64,000 nt of DNA. Source: Bacillota bacterium. GTDB taxonomy: Bacteria; Bacillota; Clostridia; Lachnospirales; Lachnospiraceae. The DNA lies in NCBI GenBank assembly GCA_023408815.1, contig JAEYJO010000057.1:124001-188000 (forward strand), written 5' to 3'. The position numbers were made by a program, and so were the translations under genes. Positions 63,263 through 64,000 of this stretch are shown here, piece after piece. Numbering within the stretch: the first letter of the stretch is position 1; each line of letters begins with the position of its first letter. The notes under the pieces are model-generated. The model was not told the DNA's origin, made no database searches, and worked only from the letters and a program-made list of their open reading frames with translations.

Positions 63263-64000
63263 TCACATTTCCCCCTTTAACACAATGGAAATTACGTGTG
63301 CCAGCGGATCGCAGGCATTCATGATTTCCTCTACCGTATTTGTCTGCGCCCCCAGCTCTATCAGAAGTGTTTTTGCCCTAAGATGCATATTAAACCGATA
63401 AGCTTTCAGATAAATCCTTCTGGCTATGCCGGGATAATATTCATTGCTGGCAGTCTGCGCCTGAAAGGAGAAAGCCAGGTTATCATCAACATACGGATTT
63501 TCAAGATAAGAAAGATCTCCCTTTTCCCTGCTTCTGCTTAGTCCGTTGAAAAACATGAATTGCGCGGTAGGCCTTCCCTGAAGATCGATGACCAGTTTCT
63601 TGTGCTCCGGCATTGCGTCTCTGTGCAGATCAATAACTACTTCTATAGTAGGATTCTGGGCCAACACCTGTTCAATGGCGGGAAGGGCATTGGAATAGGC
63701 ATAGTCTCTCGATTCTACATCATATTCTCCTGTATGATGAATCACATTGAAACCATATTGCTCTCGCAAAATCTGTGCCAGCCGTTCTCCCGCTCCCACC
63801 ACGGTGGTGGATTTATCACCCGGTACAGAATCCACAAAGGCCTCCTGGGAATGGGTGTGATAGATTAATATCTGTGGATTATCCGGCGATGCCTTCATCG
63901 TCATATCCTTTCCCAACAGATTATCCAGATTCAGCTGGTCGTCGGTGATCGACGTAGTTTTGTCTATGGCGTAAAAGGCTTTTACGATATCCTCATACTC
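63263..64000 (-). CDS. spoIIP: Stage II sporulation protein P (5' end off window)
   Basis: Peptidoglycan amidase/endopeptidase used with SpoIID in engulfment. About 245 C-terminal residues are in the window and the frame continues past the right edge. ILIYHTHSQEAF contains the zinc-site His, VVIDLHRDAMPEH a second, and LLIELGAQTNTVEE the catalytic Glu. It lies 47 bases before lepA, a common clostridial order. Confidence 0.93.
   Translation of the reverse strand, partial: EYEDIVKAFYAIDKTTSITDDQLNLDNLLGKDMTMKASPDNPQILIYHTHSQEAFVDSVPGDKSTTVVGAGERLAQILREQYGFNVIHHTGEYDVESRDYAYSNALPAIEQVLAQNPTIEVVIDLHRDAMPEHKKLVIDLQGRPTAQFMFFNGLSRSREKGDLSYLENPYVDDNLAFSFQAQTASNEYYPGIARRIYLKAYRFNMHLRAKTLLIELGAQTNTVEEIMNACDPLAHVISIVLKGEM

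Overview
The window looks like a chromosomal segment of a motile, endospore-forming member of the Lachnospiraceae (Bacillota, Clostridia). Supporting signs are a single large fla/che operon with the Gram-positive components FliY, CheC, CheD, a SwrB-like protein and sigma-28; codY and topA directly upstream of it; spoIIP, lepA, hemW and sigK in a row; strong AGGAGG ribosome-binding sites; and moderate G+C. Nearly all genes are on the minus strand, so the operons read from right to left. No rRNA, tRNA, CRISPR array, transposase or prophage gene was seen.

Region 1 (1-9.7 kb) is a glycan-use operon: LacI-type regulator, two LplB/YtcP-type permeases, a lipoprotein solute-binding protein, an intercistronic terminator, then GH20 hexosaminidase and GH38 alpha-mannosidase (cut by the left edge). 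It has no ATPase gene. Region 2 (9.7-15.1 kb) is accessory: an alpha/beta hydrolase-LytTR-DUF3021 cassette, a lone GyrI-like ligand-binding protein, the only two plus-strand genes (an AT-rich SGNH hydrolase and a Gly/Pro repeat protein), and an lgt gene broken by a one-base frameshift. Region 3 (15.2-17.1 kb) is rpsB-tsf with its own promoter and terminator.

Region 4 (17.2-51.9 kb) is the fla/che operon, read flgB-flgC-fliE-fliF-fliG-fliH-fliI-fliJ-motE-fliK-flgD-TIGR02530 gene-flgE-flbD-motA-motB-fliL-fliM-fliY-cheY-fliO-fliP-fliQ-fliR-flhB-flhA-flhF-flhG-PilZ gene-cheB-cheA-cheW-cheC-cheD-small membrane protein-sigD-fapA-two small genes-YceG-like gene. It supplies basal body, motor, export gate, hook, placement factors, chemotaxis core and sigma-28 from one sigma-A-type promoter before flgB. 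Its main anomaly is cheB: the receiver domain is reduced to a stop-terminated stump of about 33 codons and only the methylesterase domain remains.

Region 5 (51.9-64 kb) is housekeeping and sporulation: codY (with a possible coupled leader ORF), topA, dprA, comM, a degenerate HD-GYP protein, sigK without a pro-sequence, hemW, lepA and spoIIP (cut by the right edge). No clearly new multi-gene defence or mobile system was found. The points most worth a second look are the cheB receiver deletion, the lgt frameshift in an AT-rich islet, the codY leader, the recurrent TTG-start coupling in the fla operon, and the Gly/Pro repeat protein.
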